This document shows, piece after piece, positions 1-8,521 of a DNA stretch of 64,000 bases. This DNA is from Saccharibacillus alkalitolerans (GTDB taxonomy: Bacteria > Bacillota > Bacilli > Paenibacillales > Paenibacillaceae). Within the stretch, counting starts at the first letter, position 1. The number at the start of each line of letters is the position of its first letter. A model generated the notes under the pieces. The model had not been told where the DNA came from. It did not search any database and saw only the letters and a list, made by a program, of their open reading frames with translations. The stretch covers positions 62,001 to 126,000 of the forward strand of contig NZ_JAAFGS010000005.1 in assembly GCF_011090185.1 (NCBI RefSeq), read 5' to 3'. The translations under genes and the position numbers were made by a program.

Positions 1-1
1 T

Positions 2-439
2 CGCCCGCTCACCCGGGAAAACTGGGAAGAATGCGCGGCGCTGAGCGTCAAGCCTAAGCAGCGGCATCTTATCGCGCCCAACGTCCACTCGATCGCCGAA
101 GCGCAGTTTCTGCCGGGCTTTTCGAGTCTGGCGATCTACCGGGGAGATACGATGATCGGCTATACGCTGTTCGGACCGGACCCTGACGATCATGGCATGT
201 ACTGGATTCACCGGCTGATGATTGATGCCCGTTATCAGCAGGCCGGAGCCGGATTCCAAGCGGTTCTTCGCGTTATCGAAGAGATCGGGGAACGACCGGA
301 TCGGAGCGAGCTTGTACGTCTCGGCTATCATCCCGCCAACGAGGCGGCCCGCAAGTTGTATGCGAAAGTCGGCTTTGCCGAAGAAGGCGTCGCGCCCTGG
401 GGCGAGATGATCGCGGCATATGCTTATTCACAGCGATAA
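2..439 (+). CDS. GNAT acetyltransferase, spermine/spermidine type (5' end cut)
   Basis: The reading frame is open from the window edge, so the start lies outside; an internal ATG at 152 is not the true start because the protein reads well upstream of it. The visible 145 residues match the BltD/SpeG-like polyamine acetyltransferase pattern: an RPLTRENW start to the fold, a central IHRLMID strand, and a C-terminal NEAARKLYAKVGF helix-strand pair. The acetyl-CoA binding loop, normally Q-x-x-G-x-G/A, reads QQAGAGF, which is slightly off consensus. Such enzymes N-acetylate polyamines or related amines in the cytoplasm. Substrate is inferred from family resemblance only. It opens a stretch of resistance-like genes that includes broken ones. 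Confidence 0.75.
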   Translation, partial: RPLTRENWEECAALSVKPKQRHLIAPNVHSIAEAQFLPGFSSLAIYRGDTMIGYTLFGPDPDDHGMYWIHRLMIDARYQQAGAGFQAVLRVIEEIGERPDRSELVRLGYHPANEAARKLYAKVGFAEEGVAPWGEMIAAYAYSQR

Positions 440-456
440 AAATTATAAGCAGGTAA

Positions 457-1017
457 GGGAACGCCGAAGTCCGGGACGAATTCGAACGAGCGGTCAAAAA
501 GGTCAAGATCAAAAGCTGTCTCGTCATGAAAGACGACCGTCTGGTGTTCGAATATTACAAGAACCGAAAAATCGAACGCGGTCCGCAAAAAATCAACTCG
601 TGCACAAAAAGCATTTTGTCGATCCTGATCGGCAGCCTCGACGCCCCCCGCAAGCGGGACATCACGATCGAAGATCTGCTGACCATGTCGGCGGGATTCG
701 ACTGGCCGGAATTCGGCGAGTGGAACTTTTTCGCTCCGATGGTGTTCAGTCCGAACATCGTGAAATTCGTGTTCGATAGAGAGCTTAGGCATGACCCGGG
801 CGAAAAAATGAATTACAATTCCGGCTGTTCGCAAGTATTGACGGCGATCCTTCAGAAAGCGACCGGCATGAAAGCCGTCGATTTTGCCAACCTTCATCTG
901 TTCCAACCTCTTGGCATTATGAATGCGCGCTGGTACGAGGACACGCTGAAGCCGCTGAAGCTATTCGAAGAATTCGTTATTCGTTTTGCATATGAAAAAC
1001 AGCGAGAAGGAGTTTGA
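457..1017 (+). pseudogene. Broken beta-lactamase-family serine hydrolase
   Basis: The frame opens after a stop at 454, has no credible ATG until 526, and reads into the middle of a class C beta-lactamase/penicillin-binding-like domain. The S-x-x-K tetrad (SCTK) and the Y-N-S motif are present. About 25-30 residues expected between the SxxK helix and the DITIEDLLTMSAGFDW block are missing, so IGS runs straight into LDAPRKRD. The C-terminal half, with the H/K-x-G motif, is also missing; after a WYED segment the frame ends in unrelated residues. With the 5' end, an internal block and the 3' half all gone, this is a gene remnant. The phosphotransferase gene starts 6 bp downstream. Confidence 0.75.
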
Positions 1018-1023
1018 CCCGCG

Positions 1024-1938
1024 ATGTTCGAACCTACCCTGCATAACGTGAACGACCTGTTCCGACGGCACGGCGTTCGCGAAGAAATCGTACGTATCGA
1101 GAAATTATCCGGCACGACCGCGGGGCTTGTGCTGAAGCTGGAATCCCGGCAGGAAAACGCCTATGTTTTAAAGTTCGATCATCCCGATTCCGTTCGTCCC
1201 GTCCGGCGGCTGCTCGAAGCCTACGCAAGTTCCCCGCTGCTTCCACAAGTGCTGCTGACGGCGGAAGACGACTCTTACTTTGCGTACGCGTTCATGGAAG
1301 GCACGACCCATTTCAACCGCGGGGCCAAAAAAGATTGGATGAAGGCGCTGACCGTCGGACTGCTCAACCGGTACGAGCCCTGCGAAGACGCCGATTATTG
1401 GGGCCGAACGGAATACCCGAGGGCAAGCTGGCGCGAGTTCAACGAGATCGGCATCGAAGAAGCCCGGATCAATCTTGGAAACGTGCTGACGGAAGACGAT
1501 TACCGATACGTCAAACAAACGGCCGATAAATTGTTCGATTCCGAAGCGGAACAGGGGGCGAAATATGGGCTGCACGGCGACACGGGCGTTCATAATTTCG
1601 TTTACCGCGATTCGGCGCTGATCGGCGTCATCGACCCGTCGCCCATGGCGGGGCCTATCCTGTACGATTTTCTGTACGCGTTCTGCTCGTCTCCGGACGA
1701 CCTGAACATCGAGACGCTGCTCGCCGCGCTCGACGATCTCGAACACGTCCAAATCCGACGCCCGAGGCTGATCGAAGAAACGCTGATTCAGCTGTACTGC
1801 CGAACCGGGCTCAGCGTCAAGCATCACCCGCACGATCTGCCCGGTTATCTTGAGGCCTGGAGCTATTGGACGGCATTGTGCCGACGACAAGAGGAGGATG
1901 ACCATGCAAAATCCGCAGACGCAAAGTCCCCCTATTGA
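1024..1938 (+). CDS. APH-family phosphotransferase (aminoglycoside/choline kinase-like)
   Basis: A 304-residue protein with a kinase-like phosphotransferase fold. An N-lobe lysine segment (NAYVLKFDHP) is followed by a hinge and by the Brenner-type catalytic loop LHGDTGVHNFVY (residues about 183-194), then GVIDPSP, which supplies the metal-binding Asp. Family members phosphorylate small molecules such as aminoglycosides, macrolides, homoserine or choline; the substrate here is not predictable. A GAAGGAG ribosome binding site lies about 1007-1013, before the ATG. The 3' end overlaps the next gene by 35 bp, which suggests cotranscription and translational coupling. Confidence 0.75.
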   Translation: MFEPTLHNVNDLFRRHGVREEIVRIEKLSGTTAGLVLKLESRQENAYVLKFDHPDSVRPVRRLLEAYASSPLLPQVLLTAEDDSYFAYAFMEGTTHFNRGAKKDWMKALTVGLLNRYEPCEDADYWGRTEYPRASWREFNEIGIEEARINLGNVLTEDDYRYVKQTADKLFDSEAEQGAKYGLHGDTGVHNFVYRDSALIGVIDPSPMAGPILYDFLYAFCSSPDDLNIETLLAALDDLEHVQIRRPRLIEETLIQLYCRTGLSVKHHPHDLPGYLEAWSYWTALCRRQEEDDHAKSADAKSPY

Positions 1939-2509
1939 AATCCGGGAGCTGGCTCCCGAAGATGCGGCCGCTCTTGCGCAGATCGACCGCTCCGAACAGA
2001 TCGAATCGATCTGCCGCATCGAGAACGGCCGCGAAGTCTGGACGGCAACCGGGCACGAATGCCCGTCCTGGAACGAAGAGCAGCTGGCCGAGCTTCAGAG
2101 CCGCTTCCGGCGCGAACTTGAAGCCGGCGGCGCCGCGTTCGGCGCTTACGACGGCGAACGGCTGGCCGGCTTCGGCGTGCTCGGGCATCGCTGGATCGGG
2201 CCGAGAGCCGACACGCTGCAGGTCGATCTGATGTACGTGAGCCGCCCTTACCGCAGAATCGGCATCGGTTCGCGGCTGATGGGCGTCCTGAGCGAAGAAG
2301 CGGCCGCGCGAGGCGCGGCGGCGCTCTACATCTCGTCGACCGAAACGAGTTCGGCCGTAGGCTTCTACCGCAGCTTCGGCAGCGTCAATACGGACCGGCC
2401 GGACCCCGAGCTGTTCGCGCTGGAACCGCTGGACATTCATATGGTGCGGCCGCTGAAACCGCACTCCCCTTTAAAGGGATCAGCAAGGAACGTTCGACAT
2501 GAGCCTTAG
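1904..2509 (+). CDS. GNAT family N-acetyltransferase
   Basis: A 201-residue acetyltransferase. The start is ATG 1904, preceded by GAGGAGG at 1891-1897 inside the end of the previous gene; an in-frame ATG at 1898 is too close to that site and the upstream TTG is unsupported. Motif A is clear: LMYVSRPYRRIGIGSRLM, with the R-x-x-G-I/x-G acetyl-CoA loop at about residues 110-120, followed by a C-terminal SAVGFYRSFG segment. The substrate is unknown. It overlaps the phosphotransferase gene by 35 bp, so the two probably form a small operon, a common pairing for drug or metabolite modification. Confidence 0.8.
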   Translation: MQNPQTQSPPIEIRELAPEDAAALAQIDRSEQIESICRIENGREVWTATGHECPSWNEEQLAELQSRFRRELEAGGAAFGAYDGERLAGFGVLGHRWIGPRADTLQVDLMYVSRPYRRIGIGSRLMGVLSEEAAARGAAALYISSTETSSAVGFYRSFGSVNTDRPDPELFALEPLDIHMVRPLKPHSPLKGSARNVRHEP

Positions 2510-2799
2510 AGAAAAAAACGACTTTGCCCGGCGAAGAAAACCACGGCCTGATCCACGGCGATCTGCATACGGGAAATTTCGTTTTCCGAGGCTACGATCC
2601 GTTTCCGATCGACTTCGGGCGATGCGGCTTCGATATGATCGCGATCATGATCGAAAATTATGCCCATCATTCTTCCGATCCGAACGAAACGGCGAATCTG
2701 CGGAGCGAACAGCCCTACGCCCTGGCTTATATCCGGGCTTACCTGGAAGAAAAACCGTTTCTGTTCGAACGGCTCGGAGCAGCGAAAAAAGGACGGTAA
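2503..2799 (+). pseudogene. Fragment of an APH-family phosphotransferase
   Basis: The frame opens after a stop at 2500 and lacks an ATG or a ribosome binding site. It encodes only the catalytic core of an APH kinase: GLIHGDLHTGNFVF followed by DPFPIDFGRCGF, then a short helical tail (ALAYIRAYLEEKPF). The whole N-lobe is missing. The segment after the Mg-binding Asp looks contracted compared with intact relatives, which normally have a longer helical stretch there. It is not a duplicate of the intact kinase at 1024, because the loop residues differ. It is best read as a remnant of a second phosphotransferase gene. Confidence 0.7.
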
Positions 2800-2859
2800 C
2801 GCGGCTTTGCGCCGCGTCCCGTCCTTCTTTTTTTCCGCCGAACCGATGGCTTCCCTGCC

Positions 2860-3648
2860 TCACGCCATTCCTTCCTCCGCATACACATCCAGCGCGATCC
2901 GCACGACGCTCTCGTCGATGCCCGACCGCCTCGATATGCGTCCTGCCCATGTCTCTTCGCCGTTCGGCTCGCTCTCGCGGAACAATCCTCGATCGCTGCT
3001 GACCCGCGCTTGTCCGTTCTCGTATTCCCAGTGGACCGTCCGTCCGTCGGTACCGGTGCACAGCCGAATCCGCTTCTCCACCAGCGGCCGCGACAGCAGG
3101 CCCTGCGAATAAGCCGCGGCCTCCTTGAACTCCGCTTCGCTCGTCGGCTCGAGGTCGAACGAGGCTCGGCTCTCCTTGCCTCCGGGGCGCATATAGCGAA
3201 TGTTCGCCGCTTGACCGTCGGAAGACACCGCGATGCGGGCGCCCGGGAAAAAGCCGGACAGCGGCGCCTCGGTATAACCCTCTCGATCCGGTTCCACCAG
3301 CACGGGCTGAATCCATTGGTCGCCCAGGTCGCACAAATACCGCTCCCCTTCGTGCCCGAGCGCGATGACCGCCGCATGCGCGTCGTCGGTTCCCAGATGC
3401 TCGCCGACCGGATAGCAGGCTATGCCTTCGTTTCGCAGCTCGTCGAGCAGCCACAGCGCCAGGTCGAAACAATTGCCGGACGTGCCGTATTTCCCCCGGT
3501 CTTCGCGCATCCGCTCCACGCTTCTCGGGCCGAACTTTTCGCCGTTCGCGTGCAGCCAGGCTTTGGTCAGGGTCTCCATCGGAAAATCGTCAAACCGCCG
3601 CCACACCCGCAAAATTTCTTCCGTCGCCTTCATTCCGCATTGATTCAC
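2860..3648 (-). CDS. Arylamine N-acetyltransferase/transglutaminase-fold protein
   Basis: A 262-residue soluble protein with a Cys-His-Asp arrangement in the order expected for the NAT/transglutaminase superfamily: SGNCFDLALWLL (Cys about 59), DAHAAVIAL (His about 91) and YLCDLGDQW (Asp about 107). The classical NAT signature RGGxCFE is not present, so an arylamine NAT assignment would be too specific. The proposed start is the GTG at 3648; ATG 3633 is an alternative. The upstream ribosome binding site is only moderate (AAAGG). It is transcribed against the resistance-like genes to its left and is separated from the S9 peptidase by a promoter region of about 295 bp. The reaction is unknown. 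Confidence 0.6.
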   Translation of the reverse strand: MNQCGMKATEEILRVWRRFDDFPMETLTKAWLHANGEKFGPRSVERMREDRGKYGTSGNCFDLALWLLDELRNEGIACYPVGEHLGTDDAHAAVIALGHEGERYLCDLGDQWIQPVLVEPDREGYTEAPLSGFFPGARIAVSSDGQAANIRYMRPGGKESRASFDLEPTSEAEFKEAAAYSQGLLSRPLVEKRIRLCTGTDGRTVHWEYENGQARVSSDRGLFRESEPNGEETWAGRISRRSGIDESVVRIALDVYAEEGMA

Positions 3649-3871
3649 CTTTCTTTTTCCGGCAAAACAGCCTGTGCGGCCGAGTTCCTCGAAATACAGC
3701 TTTCAGTGTCTTCAATCGCTTATTAAAATAAATTCTACGGTATTTTTACCCAATCGCCAATGAATCGCAGGTCGCATAATGCTTGCTTTCGGCAAAAACC
3801 GACAGCTTTTATTTTGCCTGCAGGCCGAACCGATCCCGTTTTTTCGCCGTTTCTTCCGCGTCATGTCCGGT

Positions 3872-3900
3872 TTGCCGATTTTTCCCACATCCCGTATCAT
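3872..3900 (+). promoter_or_regulatory. Sigma-A type promoter for the S9 peptidase gene
   Basis: TTGCCG at 3872-3877 and TATCAT at 3895-3900 are separated by 17 bp. This lies 44 bp upstream of the peptidase start codon, in an otherwise AT-richer gap. Confidence 0.5.
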
Positions 3901-3943
3901 GAAAGTTAGCGTAACTGCAGCATATACATAGGAGGCGTAAGCA

Positions 3944-5971
3944 ATGAGCGAAAAGCGCGGATTGACCGCGGAAGATTTGTACCGCTTCGTCTGGGTGGGC
4001 GCGCCCGACGTATCGAAAGCGGACGGACGCATCGTCTACACGGAACGGACCGTCAACGAAAACCGGGACGGCTATCTCACCAAAATTCGCGTCATGGACG
4101 CGAACGGCGAAAGCGACTTTGCGTTTACTTCGGGAGAGCAGGATTCCTCCCCTTCCTGGTCGCCGGACGGCGGCAAGCTTGCCTTCATCCGCAAGCGGGA
4201 CGACAAGCGGCAGATCTGGCTGATTCCCGCGAACGGCGGCGAAGCCCGCGTGCTGACCGACCTGCCGAACGGCGCGGGATCGTTCAAATGGTCGCCGGAC
4301 GGGCTGCAGCTGCTCGTCTCTTCGGAAGTCGATGCGGCAGGCGAAGAAGCCGCGGGAGAACAACAAAGCGGGGACGGCAAGGAGAAAGAGCTTAGAGAAA
4401 CGGTCATCGACCGCATCCGCTACAAAAGCGACGGCGGCGGCTTGTGGAACGGCAAGCGGAACCATCTGTTCGTCGTCGACGCTTCGACCGGCGAGGCGCA
4501 GGCCGTGACGTCGGGCGGCTACGACGCGGGAAGCTTCGCCTGGTCGCCGGACGGTTCGCGGTTTGCTTTCAGCGCCTATATTCCGGAAGAAGGCGAAGAG
4601 AACGATCCGGATTTCCTGCTTGTAAGCGACCTGTACGTCGCGGACGCGGACGGCGGCAATCTCCGCAAATTGACGGGCTCCGATTGGGGCATCGGCCAGA
4701 TGGCCTGGTCGCCGGACGGCTCGAAAATCGCGTTCTTCGCGAGCGATCAGTCTTACCGCAACGCGACGCTGAGCCGTCTCTATCTGATTCCGGCCGAAGG
4801 CGGCGAAGCGCTCTGCTTGGTAGGCGATCGCGACCTGCTGGTCGGCAATTACGTCGTGGGCGACATGCGATCGGGACTCGGTTCGCCGGACCCGCTGTTC
4901 TCCGAAGACGGCAGCTCGGTGTACGCGCTGTTCACGAGCCGCGGCAGCGCCGGACTGGCCCGTTTTGCGGCGGACGGATCCGGGCACGAAGTGCTCATGG
5001 ACGGCGACCGCGACGTGTATCAGCTGACGCCGGATCACGACGGCGGCTTCATTGTCGCAATCTCGGATGCGCTGAATCCCGGCGATTTGTACCGCTTCCT
5101 GCCGGGCACGAAGGAAGAAACGCGCCTGACCGATGCCAACGGCTCCTGGCTCGGCGAGCATGAATTGAGTGCGCCGGAAGCTTTTTGGGTCGACACGAAG
5201 GACGGCTGGAAGGTGCACGGTTGGATCATGAAGCCGGTCGGCTTCGATTCGGAAGACGCGGACGGCGGCGGTTCGGCGGGCAAAGTGCCGACGATTCTCG
5301 AAATCCACGGCGGCCCGCACATGATGTACGGGCATACGTTCATGCACGAGTTCCAACTGCTGGCGTCCAAAGGTTATGCGGTGATCTTCTCCAATCCGCG
5401 CGGCGGACACGGCTACGGCCAGGAATTCGTCAACGCCTGCCGGGGCGATTACGGCGGCGGGGATTATCGCGACCTGATGGAGACGGTGGACTACGCGCTG
5501 GCGCATTACGACTTTATCGACGAAAGCCGCCTCGGCGTGACGGGCGGCAGCTACGGCGGCTTCATGACGAATTGGATCGTCGGCCATACCGACCGCTTCA
5601 AAGCGGCGGTGACGCAGCGCTCGATCTCGAACTGGATCTCGTTCTACGGCGTCAGCGACATCGGCTTCTTCTTCACGGAAGACCAGATCGGCGGCGACGC
5701 CTGGCAGGACACCGAGCTGCTGTGGAAACATTCGCCGATCGCCTACGTGCAGCAGGTGCGCACGCCGCTGCTTATCCTGCACGGGGAGCAGGACCTGCGC
5801 TGTCCGATCGAACAGGCCGAGCAGCTGTTCACCGCCCTCAAGCGCCTCGGCCGCAAAACGCGGCTGGTCCGCTTCCCGGGCGCCAGCCATGATCTGTCGC
5901 GCGGCGGCCATCCGTCGCTTCGTGTGGCGCGGCTGTCGCATATCGCGGGTTGGATGGACGAGTATTTGTAA
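3944..5971 (+). CDS. S9 family peptidase (acylaminoacyl-peptidase/prolyl oligopeptidase type)
   Basis: A 675-residue cytoplasmic serine peptidase. Residues 1 to about 400 form a beta-propeller with repeated WSPDG strands (residues about 68, 118, 205 and 264) that gates access. The C-terminal alpha/beta-hydrolase domain carries the oxyanion HGGP motif, the nucleophile elbow GGSYGG (Ser536), Asp in GEQDLRCP and His in GASHDLSR. It cleaves small peptides, often removing acylated or aminoacyl N-terminal residues. The start ATG has AGGAGG at 3930-3935. No signal peptide is present. It is monocistronic, with its own promoter and an intrinsic terminator 36 bp after the stop. Confidence 0.92.
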   Translation: MSEKRGLTAEDLYRFVWVGAPDVSKADGRIVYTERTVNENRDGYLTKIRVMDANGESDFAFTSGEQDSSPSWSPDGGKLAFIRKRDDKRQIWLIPANGGEARVLTDLPNGAGSFKWSPDGLQLLVSSEVDAAGEEAAGEQQSGDGKEKELRETVIDRIRYKSDGGGLWNGKRNHLFVVDASTGEAQAVTSGGYDAGSFAWSPDGSRFAFSAYIPEEGEENDPDFLLVSDLYVADADGGNLRKLTGSDWGIGQMAWSPDGSKIAFFASDQSYRNATLSRLYLIPAEGGEALCLVGDRDLLVGNYVVGDMRSGLGSPDPLFSEDGSSVYALFTSRGSAGLARFAADGSGHEVLMDGDRDVYQLTPDHDGGFIVAISDALNPGDLYRFLPGTKEETRLTDANGSWLGEHELSAPEAFWVDTKDGWKVHGWIMKPVGFDSEDADGGGSAGKVPTILEIHGGPHMMYGHTFMHEFQLLASKGYAVIFSNPRGGHGYGQEFVNACRGDYGGGDYRDLMETVDYALAHYDFIDESRLGVTGGSYGGFMTNWIVGHTDRFKAAVTQRSISNWISFYGVSDIGFFFTEDQIGGDAWQDTELLWKHSPIAYVQQVRTPLLILHGEQDLRCPIEQAEQLFTALKRLGRKTRLVRFPGASHDLSRGGHPSLRVARLSHIAGWMDEYL

Positions 5972-6007
5972 GCTTGCGATCGCGAACAAATCCGTTACCG
6001 AAGATTG

Positions 6008-6034
6008 AAGGCCTGCCGATTCGGCAGGCCTTTT
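6008..6034 (+). terminator. Intrinsic terminator of the S9 peptidase gene
   Basis: A 10-bp perfect stem (AAGGCCTGCC with its complement) and a 4-base loop are followed by TTTT. Confidence 0.8.
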
Positions 6035-6081
6035 CGCACACAGCTTGATAAGAAAGGCAGTCCGGAATAAAACGCGGCCGC

Positions 6082-6267
6082 AAATGCTGCAAATATCCAT
6101 CATTTTCGTGCGGCGAGGAGCTTTTTTGAGCGAAATGTTGCAAGTGTCCATCATTTTCGATCTTTTCGCAGCTTATAAGAGGTTTTCGCACAAAAATGAT
6201 GGATACCGGCAACATTTTTCTCCGATGTGTGTTCTGTCTCCGAAAATGATGGATTTCTGCAGCATTT
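6082..6267. repeat. Array of four 24-bp imperfect palindromes (family 1)
   Basis: The units lie at 6082-6105, 6133-6156, 6194-6217 and 6244-6267. Each fits AAATGnTG-N8-CAnCATTT; the third and fourth are in reverse orientation (AAATGnTG and CAnCATTT are near-complements, and the asymmetric N8 gives the direction). Start-to-start spacings are 51, 61 and 50 bp, and the whole array is symmetric about 6175. Unit 1 pairs best with unit 4 (22 of 24) and unit 2 with unit 3 (21 of 24), so an RNA or a single DNA strand could form two nested long stems. The array sits between convergent genes and between their two terminators. Function unknown. Confidence 0.85.
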
Positions 6268-6385
6268 ATGCAGCATTTAGACCTTTCGAATACTGTCGCT
6301 CGAACAAATATCCTGACCATCCGACAGCGCTGACAATGAACGCTAATGATCGCGGCTCATCACCAAGTCTTCGGGTTTCTTCAAG

Positions 6386-6425
6386 AAAAACCCCGAACCT
6401 GCCAAGCTGCAGGTTCGGGGTTTTT
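6386..6425 (-). terminator. Intrinsic terminator of the antiporter gene
   Basis: A stem of about 17 bp (AAAAACCCCGAACCTGC with its complement) has a 6-base loop. A/T runs on both sides make it able to work in either direction. Confidence 0.85.
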
Positions 6426-6458
6426 GCGATGCGCATTTTTTGGCGTTTCCTTGCGGAA

Positions 6459-8501
6459 TCAATGCCCGAAATTCTCCTCCTCCGGCACGTCCGTCTCCAG
6501 GTACCGGATAAACTGCCTCAGGCGGCCGGCCAGTTCGCGCGAGATCTCGCCTTTTTCGAACAAACGCTGCACGTGGTCGCGCTGCTCCTGAATGGCGGCG
6601 AGGCGCTCCTGCATGCGGTGCTCCCGCTCTACCCGTTCTTCTTCGGTCTCTTCGCCCAGCAGGCCGAAATTGACCTGGGCCAGACGGCCGATCAGCCGGT
6701 TGTAGCCGTCGATCAACCGCTGGGCTTCGATGCGGTTCTCGTCGGTCGTCCGCTTCTCGATCGCCTCGATCGCTGCCTGCGCCATGCGGGTCTTGGCGGT
6801 CTGCATCGAGCAGAACGCCTGTTTATCCGCCATGCCGCCGCGGCGGCCGCGGGCGAACAGCGCGGCGGCGAAGCGGCCGATGTCGGCGGCGGGAGCGGCC
6901 ACGCGGGCTTCCAAGCGGCCCGGAATGCTCTCTTCGATCCGCGTCAGATGCTCGAAGATCGAAGTCGCTTCCTCCTGGCCGAGCTCGCCGTCCTGCACCA
7001 TCCGGCTCAGTTCGCGGCGCTGGGCGCGGATGCCGGCGTACATCAGATCGGCTTCGCGGCGAGGCGCTTCCGGATCGGCCGCGTAGGACTGGGTCGCTTC
7101 CTCCATCCGCTGCAAATATTTCGTGAAGTCTTGAATCTCCGACGCCGCGACGGATCGGCCTTCGTCCAGGTCTTCCTGCCCCAGTCGCTGGGCGATCGCG
7201 CTCAAAATGCGGCGTTTAAGCGGCTGTTCGGTTTGCTGCCCCGCTTCCGCCTGCTCCCTGCCCGAGAGAAGCGGCAGCAGAATGCTGCCCGCCAGCAGCG
7301 TAAACAAGATGACTCCCGCCGCCAGGAAAAGGATCAGGTTCCGTTCGGGGAACGGCGTGCCTCCCGACAGCATCAGCGGAATCGAGAAAGCGCCGGCCAG
7401 CGTGACGGCGCCCCGAACGCCCGACAGCGCGGTCTGTGCCGCCGCTTTGAACAGCGCCATGCCGCTCCGTCCGGTTCCGCTGCGGCGGTTCGTAAACAGC
7501 CAATAGGCATAAATCCAAACAAAACGCAGCACGATCAGTCCCACCGAAATCCAGGCGACATGCCACAGCGCTCCGAGGCTGCTGACCTTCGGATCTTCGA
7601 AGATCGTGCCCAATACTTCCGGCAGCTGCAGGCCGAGCAGCACGAAGACGAGGCCGTTCAGCACGTACAGGAACACCGACCATGTACTGCTGGAAACGAC
7701 CTGCAGCTTGACGCGGGTCGATTCGGCGCGGTCGCGTTCGATCGCGTGCACGACGCCCCCCGATACGGCGGCCAGGATGCCGGACAGTCCCAGGTGCTCG
7801 GCGACCAGATACAGCACGAACGGCGTGACCAGCTGGATCAGTACGTGCAGCGTCTCGTCCTCCATCCCGAAGCGGCGCAGGAAGACCCGAATCCGGATAA
7901 TGACGAACGCCAGCACGGCGCCGATCAGCAGACCGCCGATCGCGATCAGCAGGAAGCTGAGCGAAGCCTGGTAAATCGAGAACGTGCCGGTGACGGCAGC
8001 CGCGACGGCAAACTTGAACGCGACGAGGCCCGAAGCGTCGTTCACCAGCGCCTCGCCTTCCAGCAGGCGCATGATGTCTTTCGGCAGCTTGATCCGCCCG
8101 GCCAGCGAGCCGACCGCGACGGCGTCGGTCGGCGACAGAATCGCGGCCAGCGCGAAAGCGGCGGCTAGCGGAATCGACGGAATGACCCAGTGGATCAAAT
8201 AGCCGAAGATAACGACCGTCACGAAGACGAGTCCCAGCGCCAGCAGCAGAATCGGCGCCCTCAGATTCCACAGTTCGTTGCGGGGCGTCATCCGCCCGTC
8301 GTTGAACAGCAGCGGAGCGATGAACAGGACGAGGAACAATTCCGGCTCCAGCGGCACATGAATATGCGGAGGAAGCAGCTCCGCCGCGACGCCGAGCCCG
8401 ATCTGAACGAGCGGAACAGGGATAAAGGGCAGAAAGCGGTTGACCACGTTCGAGATCCCGATGATCGCGAGCATGACCAGAATACTGATGAACAGCTCCA
8501 T
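6459..8501 (-). CDS. CPA1-family Na+(K+)/H+ antiporter, NhaP/NhaK type
   Basis: A 680-residue membrane protein. Residues 1 to about 415 hold roughly 12 hydrophobic segments of a monovalent cation/proton antiporter, including ILSPTDAVAVGSL and GEALVNDASGLVAFK, which carry the conserved Asp and Asn-Asp ion-binding residues. Residues about 430-680 form a charged, helical cytoplasmic tail (RMEEATQSY, REHRMQERLAAIQEQR) of the kind that regulates activity in CPA1 proteins. It exchanges cytoplasmic Na+ or K+ for protons, helping with pH and salt balance. It starts 21 bp after the MocR gene stop and may be read from the same transcript, but no clear promoter was identified. Confidence 0.9.
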   Translation of the reverse strand: MELFISILVMLAIIGISNVVNRFLPFIPVPLVQIGLGVAAELLPPHIHVPLEPELFLVLFIAPLLFNDGRMTPRNELWNLRAPILLLALGLVFVTVVIFGYLIHWVIPSIPLAAAFALAAILSPTDAVAVGSLAGRIKLPKDIMRLLEGEALVNDASGLVAFKFAVAAAVTGTFSIYQASLSFLLIAIGGLLIGAVLAFVIIRIRVFLRRFGMEDETLHVLIQLVTPFVLYLVAEHLGLSGILAAVSGGVVHAIERDRAESTRVKLQVVSSSTWSVFLYVLNGLVFVLLGLQLPEVLGTIFEDPKVSSLGALWHVAWISVGLIVLRFVWIYAYWLFTNRRSGTGRSGMALFKAAAQTALSGVRGAVTLAGAFSIPLMLSGGTPFPERNLILFLAAGVILFTLLAGSILLPLLSGREQAEAGQQTEQPLKRRILSAIAQRLGQEDLDEGRSVAASEIQDFTKYLQRMEEATQSYAADPEAPRREADLMYAGIRAQRRELSRMVQDGELGQEEATSIFEHLTRIEESIPGRLEARVAAPAADIGRFAAALFARGRRGGMADKQAFCSMQTAKTRMAQAAIEAIEKRTTDENRIEAQRLIDGYNRLIGRLAQVNFGLLGEETEEERVEREHRMQERLAAIQEQRDHVQRLFEKGEISRELAGRLRQFIRYLETDVPEEENFGH

Positions 8502-8521
8502 ACGGTGTTCGCTCCTTTCGG

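Larger units (their letters stand above)
6035..6458. other. 424-bp gene-free gap between convergent genes
   Basis: No credible coding sequence was found. The gap holds the palindrome array at 6082-6267 and the antiporter terminator at 6386-6425. The remainder (6268-6385) shows nothing recognisable. Confidence 0.7.

Noticed and set aside
3809-6154. Very long antisense open frame (about 780 codons) opposite the S9 peptidase
   Set aside because: It is rich in Arg, Ala, Val and Gln, has no domain motifs or ribosome binding site, and mirrors a well-supported gene; GC-rich codon bias creates such shadows.
6082-6267. CRISPR array
   Set aside because: Units alternate in orientation, spacing is 50/61/50, the repeats are imperfect palindromes and no cas genes are present.
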